From NCBI GenBank assembly GCA_037576215.1, contig JBANDB010000003.1:3596001-3660000 (forward strand): a stretch of DNA of 64,000 bases, read 5' to 3'. The notes beneath the pieces are model-generated. The model had not been told where the DNA came from. It did not search any database and saw only the letters and a program-made list of their open reading frames with translations. The position numbers and the translations under genes are program-made. This DNA comes from Armillaria gallica. Its lineage: Eukaryota > Basidiomycota > Agaricomycetes > Agaricales > Physalacriaceae. Of this stretch, positions 1-10,994 are shown one piece after another; positions within the stretch are counted from its first letter, which is position 1; each line of letters begins with the position of its first letter.

Positions 1-1817
1 GGACCTGAGCTTCGCGCTGTGATTGAAACGAACCCGTCGGCGTTGGCCCAGGCGGCGGAAATGGACGTTGAAAGAGCCATACTCGGAAAAAGAAGTGGGT
101 TACACGGAATTCCTATTCTCTTGAAGGTGTGTCGTCCTGGTGTGGTTATATACCATCATTGACGTGTCTTGCAGGACAATATTGCCACTGTTGCTTCGGA
201 AGGTAGTATCTATCTCTTTTCAAAATGCCAGACTTACATTGGTCGCACAGGGATGAACACCACAGCAGGCTCATTTAGTCTGCTCGATTCCATAGTTCCC
301 GAAGATGCTGGCGTAGTCAAAAGGCTTCGCAAAGCAGGCGCCATAATACTTGGCAAAGCCAACCTCTCTGAATTTGCTCATTTCCGCGGACGCCTAGCAT
401 CAGGCTGGTCCGGGCGGGGTGGACAATCAAAGGGTGCATACTTTCCTGGTGCAGATCCGTGTGGCTCGTCCTCGGGATCTGGCATAGCAGCGTCGATTGG
501 TCTAGCGGCAGTGACGCTCGGCAGCGAGACAGATGGAAGCATCACCTGCCCAGCGAGCCAGAACAACGTTGCCGGTATTAAACCAACAGTGGGCTTGACA
601 TCGAGGGCCGGAGGTGGGTAAATGAACTTGGATGCGGCAAGTGATCAGACTAAACCCAAGATTTCATAGTGATACCTATTTCATCCCACCAGGACACCAT
701 TGGTCCTATAACGCGTTCAGTGACAGACGCTGCTATTGTGTTATCCGTGATCGCAGGCAAGGATCCTAACGATAATTTCACTCTGGCACAACCACCTTTC
801 GTCCCGGATTACACCCAAGCACTTAGAAAGGGCGCTCTCGCTGGCAAGCGAATCGGTGTTCCCAGAAAGGTTTTCCTCGACCCCTCGTTGGCAGGATTGG
901 ATCAACCGGTCTTGGACGCGTTTGAAGACGCTCTTAAGACAATCAAGCTCCTCGGAGCAACTGTGGTAGATCCCGCAGATCTTCCCTCGGCAGAGGATAT
1001 CCTTAGGTCTAACAATGAGTCTATTGTATTAGACGTGGATTTCAAGGTACCGTTGCTTCATCGCGACCACCATTTGATTGACTCATTGGGCAAAGATTGA
1101 ACTGAATAGATATTTTGCTGGCCTAATTAAGAATCCTTCTGGTGTGCGCACTCTTGCCGACCTGATCAAATTCAACGATGATCACCCCGACCTGGAGGAA
1201 CCAACTAATTTCACCGATCAGTCTGAGCAAGTGTTCAGTTGTTACATTTTACCAAAGACCCCTTCTGAAGGATTTGTTAGGTTGATAGAATCCGAAGCCA
1301 CTAGCGGTTTCAACGCCGCCTACTTCAACGCTCTATCTATCGATCGAGAGCTCGGCGGAAGTATGGGTATCGATGCCGCCCTGAAAGAGTTTGACCTGGA
1401 CGCGCTAGTTCTTCCCTCTCAAGGATTCACGACTACCATTGCAGGCGAGTTTCAACGCCTCAGCCCCTTCCCAGGAACTGATGGTCCCTCAGCTATCGTT
1501 GGATACCCCATTGTGACCGGTAAGGCTGAAACTCGTAAACTTTCGTTCCTGACTTTCTTTTAGTCCCCTTGGGGTTCTATCCTGACAACTTCACTATCGA
1601 AAGTGCTGGTCCTGAGACCGTTTATCCGGCACCTGGAGTCCCATTTGGCTTGTCATTCTTCGCTTCGGCATTCTCGGAGTTCGACCTGATTGGATATGCT
1701 TTTGCATTCGAGCAGCAGACTCACACGAGGCTTACGAGAAAGGCTTTCCCGGAAGCCATTCCGTCTACACAGCTCCAGGACATTGTAGGAAACCGTATTC
1801 CGAGGCATGTGTCGTAG
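1..1817 (+). CDS. Amidase-signature family hydrolase, 5' truncated by the window edge
   Basis: Amidase-signature enzymes hydrolyse amide bonds with a Lys-cisSer-Ser triad. Read through four introns (127-174, 614-669, 1047-1095, 1520-1563), the frame stays open to the TAG at 1815-1817. The expected landmarks are in order: the catalytic Lys in LLK-DNIAT (codon just before intron 1), the GSSSGSG loop carrying the bridging Ser, then GSETDGSI..PA with the nucleophile Ser, GLTSRAGVIPIS and the DTIGPITRSV segment. The splices restore the family text exactly (for example GLTSRAG/VIPIS and DVDFK/IELNRYF), so the model is sound. The first residues of the protein lie outside the window. Substrate cannot be told from sequence; fungal relatives include acetamidase-like and glutamyl-amidotransferase-A-like proteins. 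No signal peptide can be assessed. Confidence 0.9.
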
Positions 1818-2625
1818 GTTTGGCCTACTATGCGCAGTATACAGTGTATACTGCATTTTTACTCCAACCAGTTGCTTCCCATTTTGACAATGTCGCATCC
1901 CTCTTGCGTATTCTCCAGATTAACGTGCCCATAACGAGTCGAAAAGTTCACTTACTCTGAAACAGAGATATATATGGCTTGCTATCGCGCGCCTATCTAA
2001 CACGGTATCTATGTATTGTGTTCTATGCTCTTGACAGACGCCACGCATGGTGAACGTGTGTTCGAGGATGTCATATCTGTGTGCATGGGGACATCGCCAT
2101 CTTTTGAATTCCTATCTCTTCCATCAGCGGACCACCTTAGTGGCTAGATTTCTCAAACAAATCCTCTACATCATTGCCATCGATTTACTGAAACGGTTGA
2201 TGCGATAGTCCCCCCGCAGTGCCGTTAATATTAATTTATGTCCGTACCAGTGGCTATTCATGCTGAATGAGCGCATGCTCTATCCACATACTTGGATTCG
2301 ATTATCCTGAAATGGCGACGCACTTCTTTCTCGGCGTTCAAAGAATCAAACGTTCACAGCTCGAGCGCCACTTTGTATCGCCTCGAGCTGCGTTTATTAA
2401 TTGACGTGCTCCATGAATAGATGCTGTGTCGGTATCTCTCCGGTGAGTCATTTTAATTATTACTCATCTTTGCGTGAATACATTCTGAGAGTGGTCGATG
2501 TAGATACCGACCCTGTACCACCGCAGCCTTTACAAGACAGCTGAACCAAGGTCTCGGGCAATTATGCGACCCCCCTTCTCACCTTGATCTGGGAGCTTTT
2601 CTGCACACCACACGACGTCTCGTAC
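1818..2625. other. Intergenic, no gene seen
   Basis: About 800 bases between the amidase stop and the start of the next gene. Only short unsupported open frames occur. The last 200 bases are pyrimidine-rich and probably form the promoter and leader of the membrane-protein gene. Confidence 0.5.
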
Positions 2626-4603
2626 ATGTCTTCGACAAAGCGCTGTGAGTAACTATCTCTTCATGAGCATACATACGCTGTTGACTAACATGGTATATCG
2701 ATAGATCTGTTTTTCTGGCTGCTACTGCTCATATCCTCAGCAGCAGCTGGCGTCAATTTCAACCGTTGTTTAGTTGAAATCCAGAGGGGGAAATATGGGA
2801 TAGACGGTCTGTTGGATAATGACGGACACCCACTTCCAATCGACATGAACGCGAGTTACGCGACTGCCGTAACAATGGACTTGTGCTATCGTGCGTGCGG
2901 TCGAGGGTCAGAGCCCTTCTCATTCCCAGCTTTTGCTCAGGAATCGAGCGCTTGGCTTGTTCCATGGTTGGCTTTACTGTCGCAGCTTCCTTTTGGCGCA
3001 AACGACCTATTCGAAAACGCTAATTACATCATTATGGCCGTCGGCTCTCCCACCCTTATTATTTATTCCCTTGCCCTTTCCGCCATCAACACTCGCTGGA
3101 TCGGTCGCCTCTTCGACACTGCGAAGCGGTATCCAAATCGCAACTACACCGCTAGAGCTTTCAATGCTCTCCAGCATTGCTGTTTTTATCTTGAACCGTC
3201 AGATGACGTCCTGGCATCTATCATCGTCCTCCCACAAAATGATGCATGGTGGGAAGAGCTTGTCAAAGCATTAGAGGCACGACGTCTTGGGTGGACCATT
3301 TCTGCATTCTTTAATCTCATCTGGGTTTTAATCGCTTTCATCCTCACCATCATCGATGCACTTAATAGTCCGAGTCAGGACTCCAACGCCAGCGGGCAGA
3401 GTATAGGTCTTCTTTGGCTCTGGCTATATCCAGTCGTTGTGGGATGGATAGTTTTATCTCCCGAGTGCGATAGGCGGTGGCTCGAAAGCCAGCTACTGTG
3501 CGCAGGCAGTAAGGCTGTTATTGCGACAGACACACCCGAACAAGTCGACAAGTGTCCTCCGAATAAGTATCCAATAACCCTGTGCAAGCCTGGCACGTCT
3601 TGCTGGAAATTTCCAAACGACGACATCTACTGCACTCTGCCGATATTTGACTTTGCGCGAGTGTATTGGCTAAATCAGGTGGTGCTCGACTACTTTCAGT
3701 CGTATCATTCTGTTGCCGAAAAAGCGCATGCTCGTGGACTCGTCGGGGGCAACGGTGTCATCGACGATAAGTACAGAAGTGGTACCAAGGACGTCATCGT
3801 CTCGCGTTGCTACCGCGAAACCCCTTTGGATTATCAAGGAGATAGCGTGTGGTGTCGGGTTTTGAAAGCGTCCATTGCAGCTTTAGTGGTCCAATGGGGT
3901 ACAACGGCGTCAGGATTCGTTGTCATCTATTTCACGCCTACGAAAGGTACCGATACATCAATTTCTTTCCAATTTCTTTCTGACGTCTCCTGTAGGTCTG
4001 GGATGTCGGTCTTTATGTTTCCTTCTCTATGGGTTGGTTTCGACAGTGGCGTGGTTGTGCATGATTGTATCCGCGTGGCTAGCTCAACGTTCTTCTGCAT
4101 GGCCTGGACCTCGTCCTGCCGTGGAGATCGCAACGAAGACATTGCCAGGGATCCCGTTACCTGTGATCCCAATGCCGGCGCCACATCTGCCAAGCAACCC
4201 TCCATTGACTTACCCATCCTCATCCACTACGCTTTCATCAGAATCTTGCTTGGCGTCGGAAATGACTAGAGCTAACGGTAGCACTGCATTTCCAAACCAT
4301 GATGATGGTTTTGCTGCATGGTCCAGACGCTTTTCCCGAGCAGGAAAGACCTTAGCGTTCCTCAATGCGCTGTTCCTATTTGGATTTTGTCTAGCACAGC
4401 TGGGGAATGGGTTTTCAAACTGCTGGTGCAATAGCAGCTACATCGGATTGCGGAGTCATGCATACATGGCTTTCGTTATTCCCGACAATGACTTTGCTTC
4501 TCTTAGGACGGCATGGGGTGGCGCAATTTTCTTAGGCATTGCAATCTCGTCACTGTTTGCAGTTCTTGTCATTTTTGCCAAGAAAACTCGCTATCCAGAC
4601 TGA
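2626..4603 (+). CDS. Multi-pass membrane protein of unknown function with signal peptide
   Basis: Three exons (2626-2644, 2705-3946, 3996-4603) give 622 residues. The first exon codes only MSSTKR plus one base; exon 2 continues with a strongly hydrophobic LFFWLLLLISSAAAG stretch, a convincing signal peptide or first membrane anchor. That start is preferred to a later methionine for this reason. After a cysteine-containing lumenal segment there are several hydrophobic spans (around the LALLSQL, IIMAVGSPTLIIYSLALSA, WTISAFFNLIWVLIAFILT and IGLLWLWLYPVVVGW regions). More spans follow near the C-terminus, ending in a lysine-rich tail. A proline-rich loop of roughly 40 residues lies in exon 3. The architecture matches large lineage-specific hypothetical families of Agaricomycetes. 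No domain is recognised and no function is claimed. Confidence 0.75.
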
Positions 4604-4798
4604 TTTACGGCGTCCTCCGTTGGTCGTGTAATAGGTCCTATCTACGGTATAATTTCTTTATCTTTCTCTATTCTTGCCTATAATCACTTGTCGAGTAAAT
4701 ACCCAATGTAACATAAGCGTAGCTGCCAATCTGCGTCTGTAGATCAATAGCCTGGCCTTAATGTTTGAAACAGAAACAAAGAATGTCGTCTGATAAAT

Positions 4799-5816
4799 CT
4801 ATGAGAAAGCAGGGACACCTGTACTTTCCTCCCATAGATTCTTCAAAACCATGAAACCCACTCCAAACAATGCTCCCTTGGTCACCGTCTGAGACCAAGA
4901 ATCTTGAGGCTCCGAAAGAGACTCGTCGGTAATATTAGCAGATATAGAAGCTATATCCGCGACACCGTCATCCATTATCAGATAATGGGAAGTGAACGTC
5001 CACCGAAGTCTATGTCCCGCCGCCTCCACCTGCTCTCGCAATTCGGGCGACAACGCATTCCCGTCATATTGAACACGTAAGATTCTTCGTCGGACATTGA
5101 GAAGGAACTCCTCAACCTCACACACTATCTCCAGCACTTCATTTATCGCCCCGCATATCTCCTCCACTTTCTCAGCGAGGAGTCCCCATGTTTGGAGAGG
5201 TGGGAAAATGACTCCGGATTTGAGATGTACAGTCCAGGAGAATAGGCGGGGGAGGGGGTTGTAGGGTGAGAATAGGTGATCCCGAAGCGAGGCAGTGAAT
5301 TCGTCGACGAGGTAAGCATGGGTCAGATGCCATTGCTCTTCGGCAGCACGAGCGGATTGGCGGAACTCGGCGATGTAGCGCCAAGTTTCCTCCCAGGTAT
5401 TGCTGGGGTCGCTGAGAGCTCTGTCAAGAGAACGCAGAGCACTATCGACTGCACTCATGGAATCCATTATACGGCGCATTGTGTTCGCGATGTCATCCCA
5501 TCCTTGGTAGAAGATATCACAGAGTTCTTTGGGAAGTGAACAGGTACAGTTGTGTGAAGCGTCGTAGAGAGTGAATAGCAGTTCCTGCAACGAGTCGTGT
5601 ATACAATATATCTTTTTAACGATTGTTGTAGCCTTCTCAAAGAAGGCACGTTGTTGACTGAAGGTGGAGTCGTAGGTATCGTCACTTGGCTGTGATAAAT
5701 AGTGAATAAAAAACCCGAAATAATTGAATAAAGTAACGCGCCTTCAATACAGAGAGTACCGAGAGTAGATCATCGGTTCTACTTCCTCGCTGGTCGTCTA
5801 GATCGATCTCAGCCAT
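4799..5816 (-). CDS. Hypothetical helical protein
   Basis: Two exons (5816-5760 and 5689-4799) separated by a 70-nt GT-AG intron give 315 residues. The ATG at 5816 was chosen because it starts a 19-codon exon that splices in frame into the long open frame. Without it the long frame has no methionine before an upstream stop. The protein is acidic and rich in alternating hydrophobic and charged residues (AVDSALRSLDRAL, EKVEEICGAINEVLEIVCEVEEFLLNVRRRI), suggesting long helices or coiled coil. A short hydrophobic GALFGVGFMVLKNL segment lies just before the C-terminus and could be a membrane-insertion tail. No family is recognised. It converges on the membrane-protein gene at 2626-4603, with about 195 bases between their 3' ends. 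Confidence 0.65.
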
Positions 5817-6206
5817 GACAATCTGGGGAAACTTTATTCAACGGATGGCTGGCGCAAGCAGAAGTCGCTACGTACCACCAATTCTTGCCAGGGAAGACGG
5901 AAAGAGAACCGACATTATGTTGCGCTGGCACATCAGCTGCTGCAAGCATGTGAATGCTACGGGGCGGACTAGGGTAAAGACTGGACGTTACGTATCTTGT
6001 AGGTCCTCATAGGTCCCATCTGCGGACTGCGCTACTACTGCGCCGGACCACTGGTACCATCACCGCCTTGGCCACAATGATTTACGATTGCATCCGGGCT
6101 TATGATTTCATGCCAAGTCTGCAAGATATCAAATGGAGTTCATATTATTCAGTACAAAAACTTCTGTCATCTCAGTCCTACTAGCATTGTGAAAGTCCGT
6201 GAGCCT
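5817..6206. other. Intergenic between two minus-strand genes
   Basis: Holds the promoter region of the helical-protein gene and the 3' end of the kinase gene. A 65-codon plus-strand frame at 5815-6012 overlaps the start codon of the minus-strand gene and has no protein-like features. Confidence 0.5.
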
Positions 6207-8133
6207 CTACACCGTCTTCGCCTCCTTATCCTTTGCATCTAGACTGACCTTGGCAAGTTTACTTGTCAAGGTGTCCGAGCTCTTTCCATCAACCGAAATA
6301 TCATCTGTCTTCTTCAGACTCTCCTTGAGGTCCAAAGACGACTCAGTGGGATGATTCATATTGTGGTGATGCATGATGGAAGCATTCTGATACGTCCTGT
6401 CAATCATATTATAGCTGCCGTAGATACGAAGAGTCTTACCTCCATTACCTCTTTCGCACTCTCCTCCTTGTACAATCGCACGTTATCCGACAGCTCCTGC
6501 TTCTGCAGGTCCAGGTGGCTGTTACCAGCGAGGGCAGTCATCCGGTTGAGCGCAGTGATGCTAAATGCCGCCTTGCGCCACAACTGCTTCGCGTTGAGAG
6601 CCTTCTTGACGTGTGGTAGTAGATCAGTCGGACCACCACTTCCCTCAGGGTCAGGAACAAAGTGAGGCAATGTGTCCGCAAGCCATTTATGCTCCAAGCA
6701 TTGCGCTGCTGTGGGACGATTAGAAGGATCGATTGTCAAGCAATCTCGGATGAAGTCCCGAGCAGTATCGCTGACGTTGGCCCAATATTCATGAGGCTCA
6801 AATTTGTAGTCACCAGCGATGATAGCCTCCATCTCCTGCTGCTGGGAATCACGGTCAAAGGGTGTGTATCCCGCGAGTAGGAAGTAGGTGATGACACCCA
6901 TTGCCCACACATCGACGGGCTTCCCATGGCCGGCTATGCTCGCGATCAGCAGTGTATCCCACGTAACGAGATATAGCACGTACTCTTTTTGAAAATCTCG
7001 GGTGCCATATAGCCTGGCGTTCCGCAAATTTCAGTCAACATGTTCAGTTTTTCCTCCTCCATTACGCGACTGAGGCCAAAGTCTGCAATCATGATGTCGG
7101 CTTCCTCGGCCTTTGTGCGAAAGAGAAGATTTTCTGGTTTGAGGTCACGGTGAACGATACCGGCGGAATGGATATACTGGACAGCTTGGAAAATGGTGCG
7201 AACGAGGCCAGCAGCGTCCGCTTCGTAGTAGTTGCCTTTAGCACATATCCGGTCAAAAAGCTCTCCGCCGGTACAGAGATCAAAGCACAGATAAAGATTG
7301 TGAGAGGTCTATGGTACTCTGTGAGCTATCGGTTGAATAGATAAGGACGTATACCCACTTCAAAGTAGTCGCGGAGGGTTACGATGTTTTTGTGTCCGCT
7401 GGATATCCGTTTCAAGACAGCGATCTCGTTCCGGACCTGCAGCAATCGTTAGAAGGATTGCCCGAAGGTACAATACAAGACCCAATACCATATGTTCTCG
7501 GCCCTCCATGAGCTTCTTGTTAATGACCTTGCAAGCAAAGTACTCGCCCGTCTGGATATGGATGGCCTCCTTAACGATGGCATATGTTCCACTTCCAAGG
7601 GTCTTGCCGGTGCGATACTGATGGAAAGTAGATACGGTCAGGGATTTGAGGGCAGACGGGCGAATGTACCTGGCAAGGAACGGTAGCATTCGCTGGAGCC
7701 ATTGTCGCTGGGGTTGTCTCTGGTTGTTCTGAAAATGTGGAGGTTACAGATGCCTCAGACGGTCGAGTCTAGACGTGATGGTGAGCGCTCCTGTCTTGGA
7801 AATCAGACCTTCGAAAAGGTTACTAGGCAAAGGTAAAACAAGAGGAAAAGGGGGAGGATGAAGGTAGAAAGCAAGATGGTATCTCTGATCAAAGTCTCGT
7901 TTCATCCAGAATTGCAATTAAAGCGTGGCACAGCCACATTCTAAATCGGTACGCACCTTCTGTGCAACGACCACCTCCCTCGTGCCGTCGTTGTGCTTTT
8001 TTGCCAATACTGCTGTGATCTGACTCTTTAGTGTGGCTGCCGTTGGTAGGATTACGTGGGGTTCTGCTCTAGACGGCGGGGTCTTTGAACGCTGGGATCT
8101 TGTACTTTGACGGCGACTTTGCTGGGCTCCCAT
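6207..8133 (-). CDS. Calcium/calmodulin-dependent-type Ser/Thr protein kinase (CaMK group)
   Basis: Six exons (8133-7957, 7728-7489, 7436-7359, 7308-6984, 6933-6440, 6386-6207) give 497 residues. All kinase landmarks are present: glycine loop GSGTYA, ATP-binding Lys in ACKVINK, catalytic loop HRDLKPEN, DFG, GTPGYMAPE and DVWAMGVITYFLLAGYTPF. The region after the kinase lobe (about VKKALNAKQLWRKAA) is the usual site of the autoinhibitory/calmodulin-binding helix, so a CaMKI-like regulator of calcium signalling is likely. The N-terminus starts MGAQQSRR, which fits the myristoylation pattern MGxxxS, followed by a basic Ser/Arg stretch. This start is preferred over an upstream frame extension because the ATG sits in that pattern. 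The C-terminal 60 residues are charged and low complexity. Ca2+ dependence is inferred from family only. Confidence 0.92.
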
Positions 8134-9120
8134 CTTTGCCCGGTATACGAAAGGAGTCTTCTTCTGGGATGATGGAAGTGTAGGTACAAGAGAAATATCG
8201 ATGATCTCATCCTTATACAAGTCACTGCCACGCCGACACAACGCCGGCTACGCGTGTTTTCACTCTGGATATCTGGCATTAGCCGATTTAGGGTCATATG
8301 GGCTGACGTTGGCTTAAAAGTGGGCGGTGTTCACTGCTACGTCTGAGAACGATGATCAAGCTCATTTATTATAAATGATCCCTAAAACCAGGTATTGCAC
8401 CACATGCATTAATTCGGTCGATTTTCATATCCGTGATGCAATTCCTCTGTACGGGTACCTTCTTCGCGGCTACTCCCAGGTCCCAGTGACTTTGCTATGG
8501 GGCCCTTGTGGATCCGGTAGAGATCTACATTACTGCGCGCGCAATAATGAGCGGTGATCCACAGGCTTCGGATCTGCCTCTCCTTACTAGCACGTCTCTG
8601 ATACTTTGGGACCTGACACTGACACGTCACTCAGTGTGTACGTCCTCTGCGAGTTATAATTACATCATGCCATGCTTTCCTCTTGAATAGGTTTCCTCAT
8701 GGCGACCTGCAGCTAAGTATACCTCTTGTTTCGTTCAAGCTATGCGATTTGAATATTATAGTGTAGTCTGCTCACGTACTGTCTCAAGAGAATTGCATAC
8801 TTAAATCTGTCTGATGATACAAAGATCGCTGCGAATGTTGTGCTTGACGTTTATTGTCTTATCCATTTGTCGCTACAGTTCTTTCAAATCCGTGAGACGT
8901 TCTTGAATTGCCACCGAAAACGTCTACCCGCAACGTTTTCATCAATTCTTAGTCGCTCCTAGAAAATCTGTGTTCATATACCATGTTCTCATTCTACAAA
9001 GGCCTGGATTTTTCAATGACCGCTAATATTTATGCCGTTGGTCAAAATCGCGGGAACCATGGCGGGCTGTGACCCGAAGTGCCGGTGTTGCCGGTACATT
9101 GCAATCAGCAGTCAGCCGTA
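8134..9120. other. Intergenic, kinase promoter side
   Basis: Nearly 1 kb without a supportable gene. Short frames at 8375-8557 and 8508-8690 have no recognisable protein content. The last part leads into an inverted-repeat element. Confidence 0.45.
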
Positions 9121-9416
9121 GTCGGCATTTCGGCTCAAGCACTGGAGCCTAGTGTTGCCGCGACTCAGCTCGTCTCGTTCAACGCCGAAGTCGGTTTTGA
9201 GCCGATTTCACTTAGCTTGCTCTGACTGCACAATTGTTCAAAATGGCAGATAATCTGAAGTACGTATTCACTCACAAGAATTATTGGTGGTGCCGGTGAC
9301 AGCGCAGTTGTTCCCTCTGTCCCTCTATCCTCGGCGACTCAAAAGTTGACGTCGGCGTTAAGATGAGATAGTTGAAGCCGAGTCGCGGCAACACTAACTG
9401 GAGCCGCTGAGCCGAC
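9121..9416. repeat. MITE-like imperfect terminal inverted repeat, about 296 bp
   Basis: The two ends are inverted copies: outermost GTCGGC at 9121-9126 against GCCGAC at 9411-9416, and a perfect 16-base core at 9151-9166 (AGTGTTGCCGCGACTC) matched in reverse complement at 9380-9395. Flanking bases inside each arm also pair imperfectly (AACGCCGA on the left and TCGGCGTT on the right). Size and structure fit a non-autonomous miniature inverted-repeat element. No clear target-site duplication was identified and there is no open reading frame in it. It lies immediately upstream of the IFI6-like gene. Confidence 0.5.
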
Positions 9417-9469
9417 ACTTGATTTTAGACCTGGCGGTAATTTTGCCACGTTTCTTTCACTCACTCACC

Positions 9470-10303
9470 ATGCACTTCAGTGGAATCCTGGAAAAGGTCT
9501 TGCAATGGATCCAAACAGCTCTGGTCGCAATTAGTAGGTCCCTTCCTTCTTACGATCCTGATAGCATTCCAAGTATTCGGTCTCGCTAGAGGATTTTCTT
9601 GTTGGTTTCTTTAGTGGAATCCTGGAAAAGGTCTTGCAATGGATCCAAACAGCTCTGGTCGCAATTAGTAGGTCCCTTCCTTCTTACGATCCTGATAGCA
9701 TTCCAAGTATTCGGTCCCGCTAGAGGATTTTCTTGTTGGTTTCTTTAGAGATCAAGGTACGTGTCGGCCTTGAACGTCAGTAATTTCCCTGTTTCAATTA
9801 CCGTACAGTGTTCTGCCCCCTCTATTCAATCTGTTCGTGTGGCCTACAATTAGTCCACTTCAATCCGGTCTTCTAATCTCTTTCATCAGTACAAGCAAAT
9901 CCGTGCTTGACATTTATCATATTGATCATCATATGCTTCGGGCCTTGGATCCTCCTGATTCTTTGGTCCATCATCCGAGGGGTCTTTTTCATCGTGCTCA
10001 CCATTATTGGTTTTGGTGCATCGGGAATCGTGGGTGGTAAGCGCGTGCTAAAGATACCCATACGTCATTGGCCTTGACTGAGTCCCCTCAGGCTCACTCG
10101 CTGCGTGGTTCCAAAGCTTCTGCTATGGCGGACACACCCCTGCCGCCTCCGTCTTTGCTTTTTTACAGTCAACTGGCGCGTCATATAATAGGTCCACTGT
10201 TAGCAGCAGGGTCCTTAGATTCATCAGGGTGCTAGCTGGGCTCGTGGCGGTGTATATGATTCTGTCGATGATTTGGTACCCGTCCTCTTTTCGATGTTGG
10301 TAG
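9470..10303 (+). CDS. IFI6/IFI27 (ISG12)-like small membrane protein
   Basis: The best model uses exons 9470-9533, 9890-10036 and 10092-10303 and gives 140 residues. It starts MHFSGILEKVLQWIQ, has two hydrophobic spans, then the family signature GFGASGIVGGSLAAWFQS and SVFAFLQSTGAS, ending in another hydrophobic span. This glycine/alanine-rich signature is diagnostic of the interferon-6-16/ISG12 family. The family is common in basidiomycetes and, in animals, inserts in organelle membranes and affects apoptosis; the fungal role is unknown. The splice across 10037-10091 restores the signature exactly. The first intron (9534-9889) is unusually long because a 134-bp block containing the end of exon 1 and the intron start is duplicated in tandem. 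The duplicated exon cannot be spliced in without changing frame. Confidence 0.72.
9479..9746 (+). repeat. 134-bp tandem duplication, two copies
   Basis: Copy 1 is 9479-9612 and copy 2 is 9613-9746. They differ at one base by eye (T versus C in the GGTCTCGC/GGTCCCGC stretch). The unit spans the end of exon 1, the GTAGGT donor and part of intron 1 of the IFI6-like gene. The near identity implies a recent event. Confidence 0.95.
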
Positions 10304-10994
10304 TCGTGTATGTTTCTCGATGCGCACTTTTTCCTTTTGCACTTCTAGCACGTGCAGACTTTATTTCGTCTCTGTTCCCCTTGTCTTATTGTTGTAAGAC
10401 TCTAATAATACAAGCCAAACTTATATAACATATCAGAGCTGCCCGATGCTCCAGTATGTTGATATAGGGCAAGAACACGATGCGTCACTTTTCACAACTC
10501 GTTTTTTGTCAATTACAGGCAATGCAGAAATTTCTGATTATGATTGTATTATGATTCTCTAAACGAAAAACCGAATCTGACTACATAGATTAAAGATAGT
10601 ATTTATAGGTATTCTAGAACAGTAGTCGCGACCTGTAGGAGGTCAACATTAATATTAACGACAAGTCCTGGTTGTGTCTGTTTACACTTGTTGATTCTCG
10701 AACCTTTCTTTTATTCACGGTTGAAGCACCGGCCCAATGCATGAAGTAATCTTATTTCGATATTTACAGTCATCTGGGACAGTCCAATCTTGAATTGGCT
10801 ATTTCAACTATATATGACCGGTGCTGTAAAGCCCACCGGTACCCCCACTTGACGCGATCCATGAGGACCCCCCCAGTCATTTCTCTCGTTCTCTCCTACG
10901 GCGACTACTTGCGCGGTACGCGTCGCAGATGACATGATGGGAGCAGTACCTTTGTGGATGTAGCCTGGCACAGTTTATATCACAGCACTACTTA
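10304..10994. other. Intergenic, AT-rich, no gene seen
   Basis: Between the IFI6-like stop and the next start. It contains AT-rich sequence around 10400-10650 and only short meaningless frames. Confidence 0.45.

Noticed and set aside
378..566. Open frame on the minus strand inside the amidase
   Set aside because: Antisense shadow of a confirmed coding exon; no independent protein features.
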